A DNA stretch of 64,000 nucleotides from the NCBI GenBank assembly GCA_963924555.1, contig OZ004583.1, positions 2,327,501 through 2,391,500 on the forward strand, given 5' to 3'. This document shows, piece by piece, positions 11,607 to 23,107 of this stretch. The position numbers were made by a program, and so were the translations under genes. Below the pieces are notes generated by a model that saw only the letters and a list, made by a program, of their open reading frames with translations, made no database searches and was not told the origin of the DNA. This DNA comes from Crambe crambe. Its lineage: Eukaryota; Porifera; Demospongiae; Poecilosclerida; Crambeidae. Every line of letters begins with the position of its first letter. Position 1 is the first letter of the stretch.

Positions 11607-13170
11607 AGTGAGACAGTACCTTCCCACATATTCCCACCAGTCCCATACAGTACACTTTCATGGTTATATGGAATGGATGATGGATCCGGACAGTCCCACC
11701 AGTCAGACGGGATGGACACATGGGAAATCGTGTATACCTATGGTGGGATGGTTGGTACCGTCCCATGTAGTCCCACCAGTCCCATGCGGTACACTTAGAC
11801 GGGATGGACACATGGGATATCATGTATACCTATGGTAGGATGGTTGGTACCGTCCCATGTAGTCCCACCAGTCCCATGCGGTACACTTAGACGGGATGGA
11901 CACGTGGGATATCATGTATACCTATGGTAGGATGGTTGGTACCGTCCCATGTAGTCCCACCAGTCCCATGCGGTACACTTAGACGGGATGGACACGTGGG
12001 ATATCATGTATACCTATGGTGGGATGGTTGGTACCGTCCCATGTAGTCCCACCAGTCCCATGCGGTACACTTAGACGGGATGGACACGTGGGATATCATG
12101 TATACCTATGGTGGGATGGTTGGTACCGTCCCATGTAGTCCCACCAGTCCCATGCGGTACACTTAGACGGGATGGACACATGCCTATGGTGGGATGGTTG
12201 GTACCTTCCCATATAGTCCCACCAGTCCCATGCGGTACACTTAGACGGGATGGACACATGGGATATCATGTATACCTATGGTGGGATGGTTAGTACCGTC
12301 CCATGTAGTCCCACCAGTCCCATGTGGTACACTTAGACGGGATGGACACGTGGGATATCATGTATACCTATGGTGGGATGGTTGGTACCGTCCCATGTAG
12401 TCCCACCAGTCCCATGCGGTACACTTAGACGGGATGGACACATGCCTATGGTGGGATGGTTGGTACCTTCCCATATAGTCCCACCAGTCCCATGCGGTAC
12501 ACTTAAACGGGATGGACACATGGGATATCATGTATACCTATGGTGGGATGGTTAGTACCGTCCCATGTAGTCCCACCAGTCCCATGCGGTACACTTAGAC
12601 GGGATGGACACATGGGATATCGTGTATACCTATGGTAGGATGGTTGGTACCTTCCCATATAGTCCCACCAGTCCCATGCGGTACACTTAGACGGGATGGA
12701 CACGTGGGATATCATGTATACCTATGGTGGGATGGTTGGTACCGTCCCATGTAGTCCCACCAGTCCCATGCGGTACACTTAGACGGGATGGACATATGCC
12801 TATGGTGGGATGGTTGGTACCTTCCCATATAGTCCCACCAGTCCCATGCGGTACACTTAGACGGGATGGACACATGGGATATCATGTATACCTATGCTGG
12901 GATGGTTGGTACCTTCCCATATAGTCCTACCAGTCCCATGCGGTACACTTAGATGGGATGGACACGTGGGATATCATGTATACCTATGGTGGGATGGTTG
13001 GTACTGTCCCATGTAGTCCCACCAGTCCCTAGTCCCACCAGTCCCTAGGAACACTTTAGACGGGATGATATCATGTATACCTATGGTGGGATGGTTGGTA
13101 CTATCCCATGTAGTCCCACCAGTCCACTTGGTACCATCCCATGTAGTCCCACCAGTCCACTTACCACCCT
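11607..13170 (+). repeat. Right subterminal minisatellite array (~92-bp unit)
   Basis: About 17 units of a 92-bp sequence with GGGATATCATGTATACCTAT, GGTGGGATGGTTGGTACC, TCCCATGTAGTCCCACCAGT and GGTACACTTAGACGGGATGG. Shorter units lack the GGGATATCATGTATA part, and some unit pairs recur as higher-order blocks (12,071-12,560). Every unit holds several self-complementary motifs (GGTACC, GATATC, GTATAC). Confidence 0.9.
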
Positions 13171-13205
13171 TCTGATATGGTACCATAGCATGGGACATAC
13201 AGTCC

Positions 13206-13235
13206 TATTGGACACCTGTAGGCACTACTGGACAT
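13206..13235 (-). repeat. Right terminal inverted repeat of KDZ element
   Basis: Reverse complement begins ATGTCCAGTAGTGCCTACAG and matches the left end. Directly outside, PEPS-like exon sequence resumes (ACCAGGTGTGTGTGGCC). Confidence 0.7.
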
Positions 13236-13240
13236 CTCTC

Positions 13241-16200
13241 ACCAGGTGTGTGTGGCCATCAAGAGGTGCTGGTGCTCCTGCTTCTCTGAGCGTGTGATGA
13301 GTCATCGCTTGGAGTGTGGAATGTCGACCACTGGACTGGCAATGGCTGTTGTGGTACAGGTGAGTGTTGTCAGGTCTCCAACCACACATGACACCTACAT
13401 ACGTGATAAGGTGTCCCATGTCTTCAGGTGATGGTGAATTCAGAGGTGAGTGGTGTGGGGTTCTCCAGACATCCCCTCAAGCCTCTCACGTCCAACACTG
13501 TCCTGATTGAAGCTGTATATGGACTGGGGGAGGGGCTAGTGAGTGGGGCACTAGAGGCTGACAGGTACGAGGTAAGTATGTAGTAAAGGTATACCTTTAA
13601 GGCTAATGTTGCTTGGGCACTACAATATGATATTCTAAATAAAGCACACAATCACCAGATACTTCACTATTTCCTCTCCTGCAGAAGAATACGGTGCATC
13701 TTTGCTAGCAATCATTTTCAACCTTACCTCTCGCAACGTGATCTTGATTTCGGTGTTGACAGGTTTCTCGGTCGGACTTTTCTGTGACTGTTGAGCTTGC
13801 AGAGAAGCCAGAGAAGTTTGTGCAGTGTGAGGGGGGAGGGATGGTGGAGGTGGGGGTGGAGGAGAACCTCCAGAAGAGTCCCTCTCTCAGTGACGAGGAA
13901 GCTGCTGACATAGCACGTCTCCTTGTAAGGTTGGAGGAGGAGATGGGAAAACCACAGGATTTCGAGTGGGCAATGGAAAAGGGTAAAGAGTTCATTAAAG
14001 GTCATTACTGTACTCTCCCTCAAGTATTGTCTGTACTTTGATCTAACTGACCAATAAGAATAGATCAACGGTTATCCTCAAATGCTTTCCTTACACAGGT
14101 CAGTTGTATTGCCTCCAGACACGCCCCATTGTGACGCTACCCCCTTCGTGTTTCTTCGACCTCTCTGTTCCCGGTAAAGTGGTGACTCTCTGGGATAACT
14201 CCAACATTGTGGAGAGCTACTCTGGGGTCACTTCACCTTTGACCTTTTCCTTTGCTATGAGACAGTAACTTGTAGCTTTCTTGACCAAGTTTTATGGTGT
14301 GACAGATTTGGTCCCCCCTTCCAGGTGTATACTCTAACGATGGGAACGGCAGGGGTTCCCCCTTCCATCGTTGCCCAGCATAAGCCGTATCTTAGCAACA
14401 TGCTTGGCCTGATGCAAGGCAACATCTACTACAACCTGATGAGCTGGTATCGCTGTCTCAGCTGTTTGCCTGTGGGGGACACTTCCAAGTACATGGAAAC
14501 CATGATGGGGGTCAAACAGGTACTGCATTAACCACACCCACCCACCCACTACTCAGGTACCTGTTGTTTTTCTAATGACTCATTCCAGAGTTTGGATCCG
14601 GAACTGGAAGCACAGTTAGGGGAGATTAACAAAACTGCCCCCAAGTACTCAATCTGGACCAAGATGAAGGTCAGTTGGAGGAGGTGGAGGGAGAGAAGGA
14701 GCACAGAATTCTCACTTGGTGCTTATTTTTTTCTCCTGCAGGTTCTTGGTGGAATGCTGTACAAGATTTACTATATCGACAGTTAGTTTGGTGGAGAATG
14801 TTTTTGTTAGCTTCAACCGGCACTATGCCGATACTATGGCAACTGATTTCGACAAACTCTCGCTCCAGGAGCAAGTGGCTTACGTCAAGTTACTATACAA
14901 GGTCAGCCAGCATGAAGGAGTTACTATACAAGGTGGGCTCATGCAAGTCAGGCTAGTGAGATTCATGGGGTAACTATGGGGTTCAAAGGTCAAATCTCCC
15001 TGGAGGTCCCACTATAATGTCATTGGGTTCAAAGGTCAAAATTTTCTATATTCAGTAGGAGTGGGAGACAATGACTGTTGGGGGTTCAAAGATCAGGTCG
15101 TAATTGCTAGCTGTATAATATCCTATAGGAGGTGCTTGGGAAGTGGGAGGTGCCCATTTACAATGACGTGTATGTGATGATCTTCTTTGGCATTCTCAAG
15201 AAGCTGGTCTCCAAGTGGCTTGCAGAGAACCCCATTCAGGTAGAGCACAATTGTTATTATACAAATAGTATACAAATAGTATACAAATAGTGTACCAATA
15301 GTATACAAATAGTATACCAATAGTATACAAATAGTATATGTGTGTTTATTCATTTTATTAACTCTTTTGCAGGCAGAGTCACTCCAAAATGACCTTCTCT
15401 GTGGACAAGGTACAGCAACATGAAGTCTTGTTTGAATAAAGGCCCCTTGTCAATTTTACATAATCTCTAGAGGGAAATGGTTGTCATACAGAGAAACTTC
15501 TTGGAATTGGTTTTGTCTGTGTGTCTTTGTAGGTAATGTGGAGAGTACTGAGCCGACCAAGAACCTGATGAGGATAGCAGAGTACATTGACGCCCACCAG
15601 TTGAAGGCGGAGCTTAAGGTGTGGTTTCTGGAGCAGAGGGAGGAAGTGCTGGACATGCTGGGGCAGGAAGAGGAGAGGGTGGCCAGGGAGAAGGGACGAG
15701 ACACAACTAGCAGGGAGTAAGTCAATTAAAGACGGCACAGCTACTTGTTTGACCAATCAGGTGGCATTATGATGGGCTTCGGTAGAATAACTCATGCATA
15801 AGAGTCCAAACTTGAATAGTTGCATGAATTGGCAAAGCACTTAATTTGTTTATGTTTAGTCCAAGTCTATCAGGCGCGTAGCCAGGGAGGGGCTCAGGGG
15901 GTTCGAGCATTCCTTTGAGCTGCATCAGATGCTAGCTAATTATTAACAGACCAAGATAGGTGTGGTTAGTGGGCGTGGCTAGGTAAAAAATTTTCCGCAT
16001 ATACTTCTTTTCTTGCTAAGCACCCCCTATGATAAATCCTCCTGTTTATGTCATTCATGACGCTGAAATTGATTCAAGAAATTTTTTGTACACTTGCAGC
16101 ATGGGAGATGGACTGCGTCAAAGAAAGGTTAAGTTTTCTTCTTCTTTTTCTTCTTCTTTCATCACCTCCACTTCTCTCCCTCCCTCCTCCTCCGACCCAC

Positions 16201-17392
16201 TCCATAAGGTGAGTCTTGCTTGTTCCATGTCTGGTGCACACTATCATAACTAATGAACCCTATCACATCACAAAGAAGAAAGATTTTAGTGATTTACAAA
16301 AAATTTTAATGCATGTAGCATGGAAATTTCAAAAAAAAGCATTCTTGTCCTAATCCGTATTTTTCCGGATGCAGGCCAAGCTGAACGTGATCCAATCTAT
16401 CCAGAGGTTCCTCAACAAGTACGGCTTCCGCTGCATCAACGAGCTCAAGTTGGAAGAACACACTCTCCACGATGATCCGGGATTTGTCATTGACACCATT
16501 GGAGGTACATGAAGTGATGACATATATATCAGAGAAAACGAGTTTTGATCCCTCCTCTGTCCTCAATGGAAAATAGATCTTGTATATAAAGGAACCAGAT
16601 AAGGTCCTACTCAGTGTACTATTTTTATTATACTATGTCAAGACAGGGTCCTACTCATTATGATACATGCTATGTCATGTTTGTAATTAGGACAGGGTCT
16701 TATTCATTGTACTATTTTTAATTAGGCTATGTCAAGACAGGATCCTACTCTGTTAATGCTATGCAAGAACGGGAGCACACCATTCTGAAAAATGCTCAGG
16801 GGATTGTGGATACGACTCTCGGTACTGCAAAACGGTTTGTCTTCTACCGGATATTGTTCCACACGAGGAGAGCAGTGAAGCACAGAGAGAACTTGAGGTT
16901 TGCCAGGACTAAGCTCTTTGGAGTGTTTCGTGACCTCTTCAGAGCTATTGGTAGCAATTTGGTGCAGCTGGGACTAATTAGAGAGAGACAGGTAAGGGAG
17001 TGAGGCCAAACATAGTCTTGATGTTATACATTCATTCTTTCTGCAGGATGTGTTTTATTTGACATTTGAAGAGATTTTTGCCTTCGTTGAAGGACGTTCA
17101 GTCACCAATAACCTCTCAGGACTGGTAGAACTGAATATGATGGATACAGAAAGGTCAGTTTCTGTGTCAGTAAGAGAGCCCATGGTTTAATCCATGCAGT
17201 TTTATCTGTTCCAGATTATTTCTGTGACGATCTTTACCAGATCATTCACCTTCTGAGAGGTTTATGACCCGAGCGGCTGTAGGTCCCTACCTCCTCTTCC
17301 CCCAACTACTGGACGACCTTGACATGTTGAAGACCCTGGAGGTCAAGGCCTCTTCTGACCCCAATATCCTCTGTGGGGTCTCCTGCGGATTG
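13241..17392 (+). pseudogene. PEP-synthase/rifampicin-phosphotransferase-like copy 1 (5' and 3' truncated)
   Basis: Exons match copy 2 in order, starting mid-exon after VAIKRCWCSCFSERVMSHRL. It includes VMVNSEVSGVGFSRHPLKPL, EEAADIARLLVRLEEEMG, GQLYCLQTRPIVTLPPS (diagnostic end of the PPDK N-terminal ATP-grasp), the helical middle and MQEREHTILKNAQGIV. The 5' end is cut by the KDZ element. At 17390 the exon coding GVSC joins sequence that in copy 3 lies about 800 bp further on (60,560), so the two exons with the phosphohistidine swivel are deleted. A TAGT insertion at about 14,785 also frameshifts one exon. It cannot encode a full enzyme. Confidence 0.8.
15249..15345 (+). repeat. 11-bp tandem repeat in PEPS copy 1 intron
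   Basis: Runs of ATACAAATAGT with occasional GTACCAATAGT. It is expanded at the same intron in copy 2 (41,175-41,382) and nearly lost in copy 3 (about 58,378). Confidence 0.85.
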
Positions 17393-17734
17393 CTTAAATT
17401 ATTAGCTTTGCATTATTTTTTTATAATCAATGTCATGAACAATGTAACACAATACTGTATGATGGCAATATACAACTGAGATGAGTGTTCTGCAACAAAA
17501 ATAGAACAAAATATAATGTTGCATGTGTTCACTGATTGCTTATAGTAAAGAGGTCATAATTAAGAAAAATAATGTTTCATGTATTAATAACTATTATGAT
17601 ATTCACAGGAAGATAAGTGAATCATGATTGACAGTTACATATAGTGTTTGTAGCCATACCATTGTTCCATGTGATGTGAGATAGATTGTGTCTTGATGTG
17701 TGCTTATTATTACAAATCTATCTCATTTTCAGGA

Positions 17735-17935
17735 GATGGTGATTTCAGTCTTTCATGGACCAATCCTCCGATACTCATGGGACGACCACCAAGGAAGTGA
17801 GGGAATACAGTTAGGTTTCTTTCATGCGGTGACACCGGCAAGTTGATCTGGGACTCATCACGGACACTGTAGCTTCAGTGCCCACAATTGCCATGCCTTT
17901 CCCAAAAACCAATGTTGTTGTGGTGTTTCTGCCCC
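17735..17935 (-). pseudogene. Relic of Ig/FN3 receptor cytoplasmic-tail exon
   Basis: The reverse strand matches the end of the receptor tail (frame fragments PHFLGGRPMSIGGLVHERLK). It has internal deletions and a foreign segment GKGMAIVGTEAT, also present at about 47,500-47,580. It marks the 3' boundary of the duplicated block. Confidence 0.6.
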
Positions 17936-17939
17936 TGCA

Positions 17940-20025
17940 TAGTGCCTCATGTGTGCACTGAGGGTTGCACTCTCAGTAGCTCTGTATAACAGTAGACATA
18001 GTGCCTCATGTGTGCACTGAGGGTTGCACTCTCAGTAGCTCTGTGTGACAGTAGACATAGTGCCTCATGTGTGCACTGAGGGTTGCACTCTCAGTAGCTC
18101 TGTGTGACAGTAGACATAGTGCCTCATGTGTGCACTGAGGGTTGCACTCTCAGTAGCTCTGTGTGACAGTAGACATAGTGCCTCATGTGTGCACTGAGGG
18201 TTGCACTCTCAGTAGCTCTGTGTGACAGTAGACATAGTGCCTCATGTGTGCACTGAGGGTTGCACTCTCAGTAGCTCTGTGTGACAGTAGACATAGTGCC
18301 TCATGTGTGCACTGAGGGTTGCACTCTCAGTAGCTCTGTGTGACAGTAGACATAGTGCCTCATGTGTGCACTGAGGGTTGCACTCTCAGTAGCTCTGTAT
18401 AATAGTAGACATAGTAGTGCCTCATGTGTGCACTGAGGGTTGCACTCTCAGTAGCTCTGTATAACAGTAGACATTGTGCCTCATGTGTGCACTGAGGGTT
18501 GCACTCTCAGTAGCTCTGTGTGACAGTAGACATAGTGCCTCATGTGTGCACTAAGGGTTGCACTCTTAGTAGCTCTGTATAACAGTAGACATAGTGCCTC
18601 ATGTGTGCACTGAGGGTTGCACTCTCAGTGGCTCTGTGACAGTAGACATAGTGCCTCATGTGTGCACTGAGGGTTGCACTCTCAGTGGCTCTGTGACAGT
18701 AGACATAGTGCCTCATGTGTGCACTGAGGGTTGCACTCTCAGTAGCTCTGTATAACAGTAGACATAGTAGTGCCTCATGTGTGCACTGAGGGTTGCACTC
18801 TCAGTAGCTCTGTGTGACAGTAGACATAGTGTCTCATGTGTGCACTGAGGGTTGCACTCTCAGTAGCTCTGTGTGACAGTAGACATAGTGTCTCATGTGT
18901 GCACTGAGGGTTGCACTCTCAGTAGCTCTGTATAACAGTAGACATAGTGCCTCATGTGTGCACTGTGGGTTGCACTCTCAGTAGCTCTGTGTGACAGTAG
19001 ACATAGTGCCTCATGTGTGCACTGAGGGTTGCACTCTCAGTAGCTCTGTATAACAGTAGACATTGTGCCTCATGTGTGCACTGAGGGTTGCACTCTCAGT
19101 AGCTCTGTGTGACAGTAGACATAGTGCCTCATGTGTGCACTAAGGGTTGCACTCTTAGTAGCTCTGTATAACAGTAGACATAGTGCCTCATGTGTGCACT
19201 GAGGGTTGCACTCTCAGTGGCTCTGTGACAGTAGACATAGTGCCTCATGTGTGCACTGAGGGTTGCACTCTCAGTGGCTCTGTGACAGTAGACATAGTGC
19301 CTCATGTGTGCACTGAGGGTTGCACTCTCAGTAGCTCTGTGTGACAGTAGACATAGTGTCTCATGTGTGCACTGAGGGTTGCACTCTCAGTAGCTCTGTA
19401 TAACAGTAGACATAGTGCCTCATGTGTGCACTGTGGGTTGCACTCTCAGTAGCTCTGTGTGACAGTAGACATAGTGCCTCATGTGTGCACTGAGGGTTGC
19501 ACTCTCAGTAGCTCTGTATAACAGTAGACATAGTAGTGCCTCATGTGTGCACTGAGGGTTACACTCTCAGTAGCTCTGTGTGACAGTAGACATAGTGCCT
19601 CATGTGTGCACTGAGGGTTGCACTCTCAGTAGCTCTGTGTGACAGTAGACATAGTGCCTCATGTGTGCACTGAGGGTTGCACTCTCAGTAGCTCTGTATA
19701 ACAGTAGACATAGTAGTGCCTCATGTGTGCACTGTGGGTTACACTCTCAGTAGCTCTGTGTGACAGTAGACATAGTGCCTCATGTGTGCACTGAGGGTTG
19801 CACTCTCAGTAGCTCTGTGTGACAGTAGACATAGTGCCTCATGTGTGCACTGAGGGTTGCACTCTCAGTAGCTCTGTATAACAGTAGACATAGTAGTGCC
19901 TCATGTGTGCACTGAGGGTTGCACTCTCAGTAGCTCTGTAGACATAGTGCCTCATGTGTGCACTGAGGGTTGCACTCTCAGTAGCTCTGTATAACAGTAG
20001 ACATAGTGCCTCATGTGTGCACTGA
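17940..20025 (+). repeat. 59-bp minisatellite, about 35 copies
   Basis: Unit GTGCCTCATGTGTGCACTGA plus GGGTTGCACTCTCAGTAGCT plus CTGTGTGACAGTAGACATA. Variants (GTGTGAC, GTATAAC, GTGAC, TAGTAG) are arranged in longer repeated blocks, so arrays grew by block duplication. The same unit occurs about 9 times at 51,549-52,056. Both arrays lie just downstream of a TRIM-NHL gene's 3' end. Confidence 0.95.
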
Positions 20026-20151
20026 GAGTTAGCACTTCAGTGCTTTTCATTCTATTTCCAGAGGACCAGTAGTGAGCAATCACAAGAAAGAGGACTGAAT
20101 ATCCAGGATCACAAGTTGCCATGGTTGACAGCAGATTCATTTAAGGTTAAA

Positions 20152-20434
20152 GGTCTGTCACGCAAAATTCAGTCCCCCACAAAAAGCGGTCCTCCCGGAC
20201 CAAACGTTTATGCTTCTAGATAAGTTGGGGGACTTACTTCAGTATGGAGGGGGACCATTTTTTTGCTGCCAATTTTGGTCTGGGAGGGGGACCATAATTT
20301 GCTTGGGGGGACTATATTTGGCAGCCAATTTCGGTCCAGGTTTGGTCTGGTGATGGGGAGATAATTTTTGGTTGTTGTCAATTTTGGGTCCAGGAATCGA
20401 TTTTTGGGTGGGACCAGATTTCACGTGACAGGCC
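20152..20434. mobile_element. MITE-like element with GGTCTGTCACG ends
   Basis: Left end GGTCTGTCACGCAAAAT and right end ATTTCACGTGACAGGCC are imperfect inverted repeats. The interior is rich in GGGGGACC/GGTCC motifs. The segment is absent at the matching place downstream of TRIM3 (about 52,165). Confidence 0.5.
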
Positions 20435-20558
20435 ACCCTTTGACCCCTTCAATTATTGTGATAATGAATAATAATGTCATATCAGTAAAAATTCCTTTAC
20501 ATAAAATTAATGATGTTTATAACTATAGTTAATAGCATGTGTGCAAAAACTGAGTGCA

Positions 20559-22760
20559 TTAAAATATTTGGAGTCTTTTATTACCACCATCACAAACATA
20601 CAACAAACCATCCTTATCAACATTCACTCCACGTGGACAAATAAAGTCACCTTCAGCATGACCACACTGTCCAAATGAGGTCACATGCTTCCCCTTGGTG
20701 GTGTATACTTCTATATTGTGTTTGTCCCAGGTGGCCACATAAACATATTCATCAGTTACACACACACCTTCAGGGTCACTCAACTCTTTCCTTCCAAATG
20801 AGTGGAGGACTTCACCTCTATTACTGAGGACTTGGATGCAAGGATTCTTGCTGATGACACTGACATACAAGTTACCATGTTTGTCGGAAGACATTAGATT
20901 GAATGTTCCTGTGCCTTCTTGATGAGAAACGATTTCCCTAACGTACTCCAGTTCTGTAGTGTATACCTTGATAGTACCATGATTATCACGTTCAGTCACC
21001 ACGACTTCATCTCCAACCACAGTCACACCTAGATGTCCAGACTGTTGTCCAACTCGTTTTGCAGTAACTTTGGTCATGTTCTTATTTGACTTGTAGATTG
21101 TACTACTGTTCATATCAACAAAGTAAATGTTGTCTTCTTTGTCCACTGCTACACTCCAGGGATTTTTGAACTTGTATTCTGATTGTTTGATGCTTCTCAG
21201 CTTCTTTCCCTCCTTATCCAACATCACCACATCTCCATCCCACTCGGTCACAATCATCTCTCCCTTTGAATTGAAGGCTACATCAGTTGGACCATTCAGT
21301 CCAGGGATAATCTTGACAGGCTTGCCCAGCTTACTTGGATGGATGGAGATAAACACAGGGAAGGGACTACTGGCTACTTCCTGGCCATTCACAGTGACAG
21401 TCAGTTCGTGACGTCCATGAACAGTGGGTGTGTACGAAATACGATATTCATTGCCTTCACTTCGATCGATGTTACATTTGACATTCGAATCATTCATCAG
21501 TGACTTCAATTGGCCAGTGACAGCACACTCTCGTTTAGTGCGTTTTCCATTAGTGAGTTTCGGTGTTAGGGAGAATTCACATTTTTTGTCTACTTCAGCA
21601 ATTTTGATTCCTTCACCAACTACTGTACACTTTGTAGGATCAATGCTAAGAGAAATTATCTTTGCTTTAGTCTGACAGAGCTTCTTCAGGTCTTCAGTAC
21701 AGCTCACCTCCACTCCTATGTCCACCTCCTCCACTGGATCCAGACTCCTCCCTTCTTTGCAATGCTCTTTGATCTCTCTGTCGATGCGACTCTTGATCTC
21801 AGCATGCATGCACATGACCTCATCTCTCGTCGAATGTTCCACACATTGTTCAGTGTATTCGATCACACTCTGGACGACTGCACAAGAAGTGGACAGACTC
21901 TTCTCCTGGCCAGAGAGATGCTCCAATTTCGTCTTCACTTTCAATGCAGCCTCTTTCAACAGTCCTTGCCTGCGATTTTGGAGGATCTTTTGGAGTTCAT
22001 CAAAAGAGCTGTTGATGTGGTCGGCCACAGAATCTCCCTGAGCCTCTATCTCGTGTTGTGTGGTTTGTATCTCCACCACAGCATCTGACAGCTCCACCTT
22101 CACTTTTCTTAAAGGCTCCAAATGTGCCACCAGCTTCTTCTTCATCTCGGGAGCACACTCTTTCACGAACTCGTAGTTGTGACCAAAATGATCTTTGACA
22201 GTGCAATCACGACAGATGAGAAGGTTGCAGTCAAAGCAATAGATCTTCAATGGTTCTTCATGCTTTTTACACATCTAAAGTGGCGATTCTTCCATAACAA
22301 TCTCTTTAGCTCCTTCTTTAAGCTCGTCTAGAGAAGCAATCTTGTGGCCAGCAAACACTTTCATTCGATGATGTGACTTGACACATTCTGTGCATATGAA
22401 CTGGGTACACTGTCGACAGAAGGCTTCGGCCTTGTCCCCAGAACACATCTCGCACTTGGCATCCACCTTACCATGAGCTCGTTCCAGCTTGGAGTGTAAC
22501 TCTTTCATACGATTGAGGAAAAAAGCTGTCGGGAGCTGATCTATATTGCCCTGGGGGAGGGTGGTGTCTTTACGACACTCGGGGCAAGAGAATGGCTTGT
22601 GGATACCAGTCCTCAGGGTCAACCTGTGGATGCACTGCTTGCAGTAGTAGTGGCAACAAGGAAGAACCTTGGGTTCTGTGTAGTGATCGTGACAGATGGC
22701 ACAGGTGATCTCCTTTTCAAGGTCTTCCACACTTTTCTCCACAACGTCCTTTTCAGCCAT
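20559..22760 (-). pseudogene. TRIM-NHL copy 1 with premature stop
   Basis: ATG at 22760. RING (CAICHDHYTEPKVLPCCHYYC...CPECRKD), B-box 1 (CEMCSGDKAEAFCRQC), B-box 2 (CKKHEEPLKIYCFDC), coiled coil, filamin/ABP280 domain (SIDPTKCTVVGEG...SPFPVFISI) and NHL repeats to QIF at 20562; single exon. A TAG at 22275-22277 replaces the CAG (Gln) of copy 2 between the B-boxes, leaving 161 residues of RING and B-box 1. The downstream frame stays open for 571 codons from an internal ATG, so the stop is recent or a sequencing error. The family (TRIM2/3/71-like) includes E3 ligases and RNA- or ligand-binding NHL proteins. Confidence 0.85.
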
Positions 22761-23107
22761 GTTGCAAGATGGTGAACTCAATACCAAACTAGGAGCTTAT
22801 TCGAGTAAGGAAAGTGGACAACTCCAATGGTAGCTGCAAGAATAAAAGAAAAGGGGTGGGTGCATTTCAAAATAGCCAGACGTTTACGAGACTACATTTC
22901 AAAAGGGACACCTAAGGCTTAGGATTCGGGGAATTTCTAAAGCTAGCTAGACAGCTAATTACCTAGGTAGAGGTAGTTGCTGCAAATCAGCAGTTGCTCA
23001 AAAGTTTGGCTAGGGTGGAGTTCTTGGGGGTTGGGTCGGTGTGCAGGTGATGTCAGCTGATCGCACGGAAGAAGAAACGTGATAGAAGGTCAAAGTTCTA
23101 GCAGTTT

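Larger units (their letters stand above)
4701..13235 (+). mobile_element. 8.5-kb KDZ-type DNA transposon with TIRs and inverted subterminal arrays
   Basis: Left end 4701-4730 and the reverse complement of 13206-13235 match at 25 of 30 positions; both start ATGTCCAGTA. Just inside each end is an array of the same ~92-bp minisatellite, in opposite orientations (4757-5520 and 11607-13170). Between them lie a DUF3987-like gene (minus) and a KDZ transposase gene (plus), head to head. Homology to a PEPS-like exon resumes at about 13,237-13,241, so the right end sits inside that exon. I see no clean target-site duplication (CTCCACAC left, CTCTCACC right). Both genes carry frameshifts, so this copy is probably not self-mobile. 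Confidence 0.75.

Noticed and set aside
12071-12924. Repeated ORFs with HGTGGTTWDGTNHPTIG-type sequence
   Set aside because: They are open frames of the 92-bp minisatellite with no start or domain context.
17940-20025. Possible CRISPR-like array (regular 59-bp period)
   Set aside because: There are no unique spacers; the whole unit repeats with point variants, and the context is eukaryotic. It is a minisatellite.
21718-22088. Plus-strand ORFs over 100 codons opposite TRIM genes (also at 37,163-37,533, 53,308-53,950, 63,401-63,865)
   Set aside because: They are antisense shadows of the conserved coiled-coil coding region; their conservation follows from the minus-strand gene.
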